Source of the DNA: Chrysopilus asiliformis
Lineage: Eukaryota > Arthropoda > Insecta > Diptera > Rhagionidae
DNA length: 64,000 nt
Reading direction: 5' to 3'
NCBI GenBank assembly: GCA_964034945.1
Contig: OZ035961.1
Span: forward strand, 66,314,031-66,378,030
A program made the position numbers and the translations under genes. This document shows, piece by piece, positions 62,229 to 64,000 of this stretch (positions within the stretch are counted from its first letter, which is position 1; each line of letters begins with the position of its first letter). Under the pieces are notes generated by a model. It saw nothing but the letters and a program-made list of their open reading frames with translations, did not search any database and was not told the origin of the DNA.

Positions 62229-62272
62229 TGGATTTGATGGTCTTTTATACCGTGTTTGTCTGCGACGTATAT
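62229..62272 (-). other. Elk: Probable Elk 5' UTR portion of first coding exon
   Basis: On the minus strand a good acceptor (TTATTCTTTTTCAG) ends at 62273, 44 nt upstream of the ATG. The first coding exon may therefore start at 62272, with further noncoding 5' exon(s) outside the window. A TATAAAAG string lies inside this stretch (62242-62249), but it is too close to the ATG to place a start site upstream of it by usual spacing, so I favour the spliced-leader-exon reading. Confidence 0.45.
62242..62249 (-). promoter_or_regulatory. TATA-like string just upstream of Elk ATG
   Basis: TATAAAAG lies about 14 nt upstream of the ATG on the minus strand. Its position makes a functional TATA box unlikely, since the start site would fall inside the coding region. 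Recorded because it is a perfect match to the consensus. Confidence 0.12.
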
Positions 62273-64000
62273 CTGAAAAAGAATAAACATTTTATTCTTT
62301 TATTTCACACGAGTAAATTATCTATAGTAAAAAAGCGAAACATTCGGTTTAGCATTCTAAGATCTAAGAAGATGAAAAAAATGAAAGCCGAAATGTGCCA
62401 AAAGAACGTCGATTACTGACAAAATGATGGTTATGGAATTTTTCTTCTATTTGTAATTTTGTGTGTTGGCCTCAATTACTCAGAAATATACTGATATAAA
62501 ATTAGGGTTAAATTTATGGTTAAAAGAGTATAAAGGTCTTTCTTGTGTCAGAAATTGCTTCAGTCATGAGCCCAAATCGACAATTTATAGGATGATGAAT
62601 ACATTGCATCCTCTCGTAAAATGATATACCCTGAAATATGAAATTCCATTCGAGAAGAAAATATAAGAAAGGTAAAAAATATGTGATTTTCTGAGTAGCC
62701 GATAGATGTAGGTACTTCAATAAACAATTTATCATCGATACCTTGCTTTAAATATTTTTTGAAAAATAATACTAAAAAGTAATTTATTTCAGTATAACAA
62801 TATAAATTTAAGAAAATACATACATACTAAAGTAGATCAGTCCTAATTACGACCGATGCACTTTTTTTAAATGATTAAAATTCTGTGGTTAAAACGAAGA
62901 CAATTTTTTTGGAAATAACAATATTTTAATTTTGCGTTGTGCTGTTAATATGTTTATTGTTTATTTTGTTATTTAGCCATTGAGCGAATATTGTTAAAAC
63001 CGGACGTGTCCATATACCGAATTTGCTAAGGAAAAGAGACAGTTTGTAAAAGAATTTTTAGCTCCAGAAGTGAGTTTACATATCGAATGTTGTTAAATAA
63101 TATAACTTGACATATTTTTAAATATGTGTGAATATTTTCTTTTAATATTACAATTAATTTAAAATTTAAAAAAAGTAGTTTTAATTTGGTCGATAATTTC
63201 GTTCACTGTGTCCAAAAATGGCATTATTTCAAAGTGAAAAAAATGTTATGTAAGACTAGTTTTTAAAAACTTTAACTAATTTTTTTTAAATTAATAATTG
63301 ATGTTGTAAGGTAATTCCGACCCACCAAGATAATTCGAATTTTGGCTTTAATTTATATATTTACTAAAATACTAGGAAAACCGGATTTAGCTGGGTGTAA
63401 ATCAGATAGCCTAGAACAGTGATGTCCTTCTTTGGTTCACTAAGCTCCTCCCATGCTTAACATTTTTATCTATAGCGGTTACGCAAATATGACCAATATT
63501 GTCACATTTTAAGTTCTACCTCGTAAAAACTTGTGCAAGTATCAATTAGCGGACGAAAATTGAGCGAATTCTATGAGTCAGATACTTCATTAATTCAGTA
63601 GCATTTTGGCTTTAATAAAAAAATATCGAAACTTTAATTGAAATCAAAATTTTGTGTTCCACTGTGTTCATATGACATCAGTTTACCACTCATAACGTGA
63701 GAGCGCCACCATCTCAATTTGGTTCTTGTGTGGAATAAGATACCAAAAAATTCCGAGTGTGCTAATTCAACACATTTAAATCTCTGGCCTAGAGAGAGCA
63801 GTCCGTGTATTTCGTTTTTCGGAAAATGGTTTTCAAAATTTTAAAAATAAGGAAAACAAGTCCATTGACGGTTGAGTATTAACAAAATTGTTTTTTCGAC
63901 AATCTAATGCCGTGTAGAAGCCTTCAACGTTATTATGGTTGATGGTCAACCATTTTTTGTTTAGCCTTCTGAATTTAGCATAAAAAAAGCAAATTGTTTG
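62273..64000. other. Upstream region of Elk, no recognised feature
   Basis: AT-rich sequence on the 5' side of the first coding exon. It would be intron or promoter DNA of Elk. I found no exon, repeat pair, inverted ends or ORF of note. The window ends without a candidate noncoding first exon that I can defend. Confidence 0.5.

Overview
The window is eukaryotic, almost certainly insect, genomic DNA: AT-rich, with short spliced exons separated by long repeat-packed introns. One host gene is recognisable. It is Elk, a KCNH-type voltage-gated potassium channel (relative of Drosophila Elk and vertebrate KCNH3/4/8), read on the minus strand. Eleven coding exons were placed by eye: 62228-62153, 43138-43028, 42841-42722, 20028-19891, 12599-12412, 12338-12110, 12022-11859, 6365-6155, 6088-5909, 5643-5525 and 1054-974. 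All junctions have GT donors and AG acceptors with compatible phases. They join into an open frame of 539 codons: PAS cap, PAS domain, S1-S6 with an SVGFGN filter, and the start of the C-linker. The cyclic-nucleotide-binding-homology region and C terminus must lie beyond position 1. The insect order is not settled; GTCY-type microsatellites inside dispersed repeats resemble those described in dipteran mini-me/DINE-1 elements.

The rest of the window (about 97 percent) is intron plus a little 5' flank, and most of the structure I can see in it is mobile DNA. I could delimit many DNA transposons and MITEs from inverted ends plus target-site duplications (TSDs): hAT-like (7-8 bp TSD), P/THAP-type (7-8 bp TSD), PIF/Harbinger-type (TTA), piggyBac-like (TTAA), and a pogo-like element (TA) with a decayed PHD-type zinc finger. 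Several are nested up to three deep, which gives an order of insertion. Retroelement debris includes a zinc-knuckle gag fragment (minus strand, 57.7-58.4 kb), a LINE endonuclease fragment (plus strand, 58.7-59.8 kb) and a Penelope-like remnant with a hammerhead-like motif near 52.05 kb.

Layout: 0-6.4 kb, exons 8-11 and intron 10, which holds a 122-bp tandem array inside a hAT-like element. 6.4-12.6 kb, intron 7 with pogo and Harbinger derivatives, then exons 5-7. 12.6-19.9 kb, intron 4 with an octanucleotide satellite, a THAP/P-like element carrying a nested MITE, and an inverted pair of dispersed repeats. 20-42.7 kb, the 22.7-kb intron 3, with a very large near-perfect inverted repeat (two 929-base arms), a 27-bp minisatellite, a three-level transposon nest and many MITEs. 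42.7-43.1 kb, exons 2-3. 43.1-62.15 kb, the 19-kb intron 1 with a second 121-bp array, P-like, hAT and Harbinger elements and retroelement debris. 62.15-62.27 kb, the first coding exon. Beyond it, 1.7 kb without a recognisable feature.

The points most worth following are the 929-base intronic hairpin, the same roughly 120-bp repeat family in three Elk introns, the THAP-bearing P-like elements with clean target duplications, and the hammerhead-like motif.
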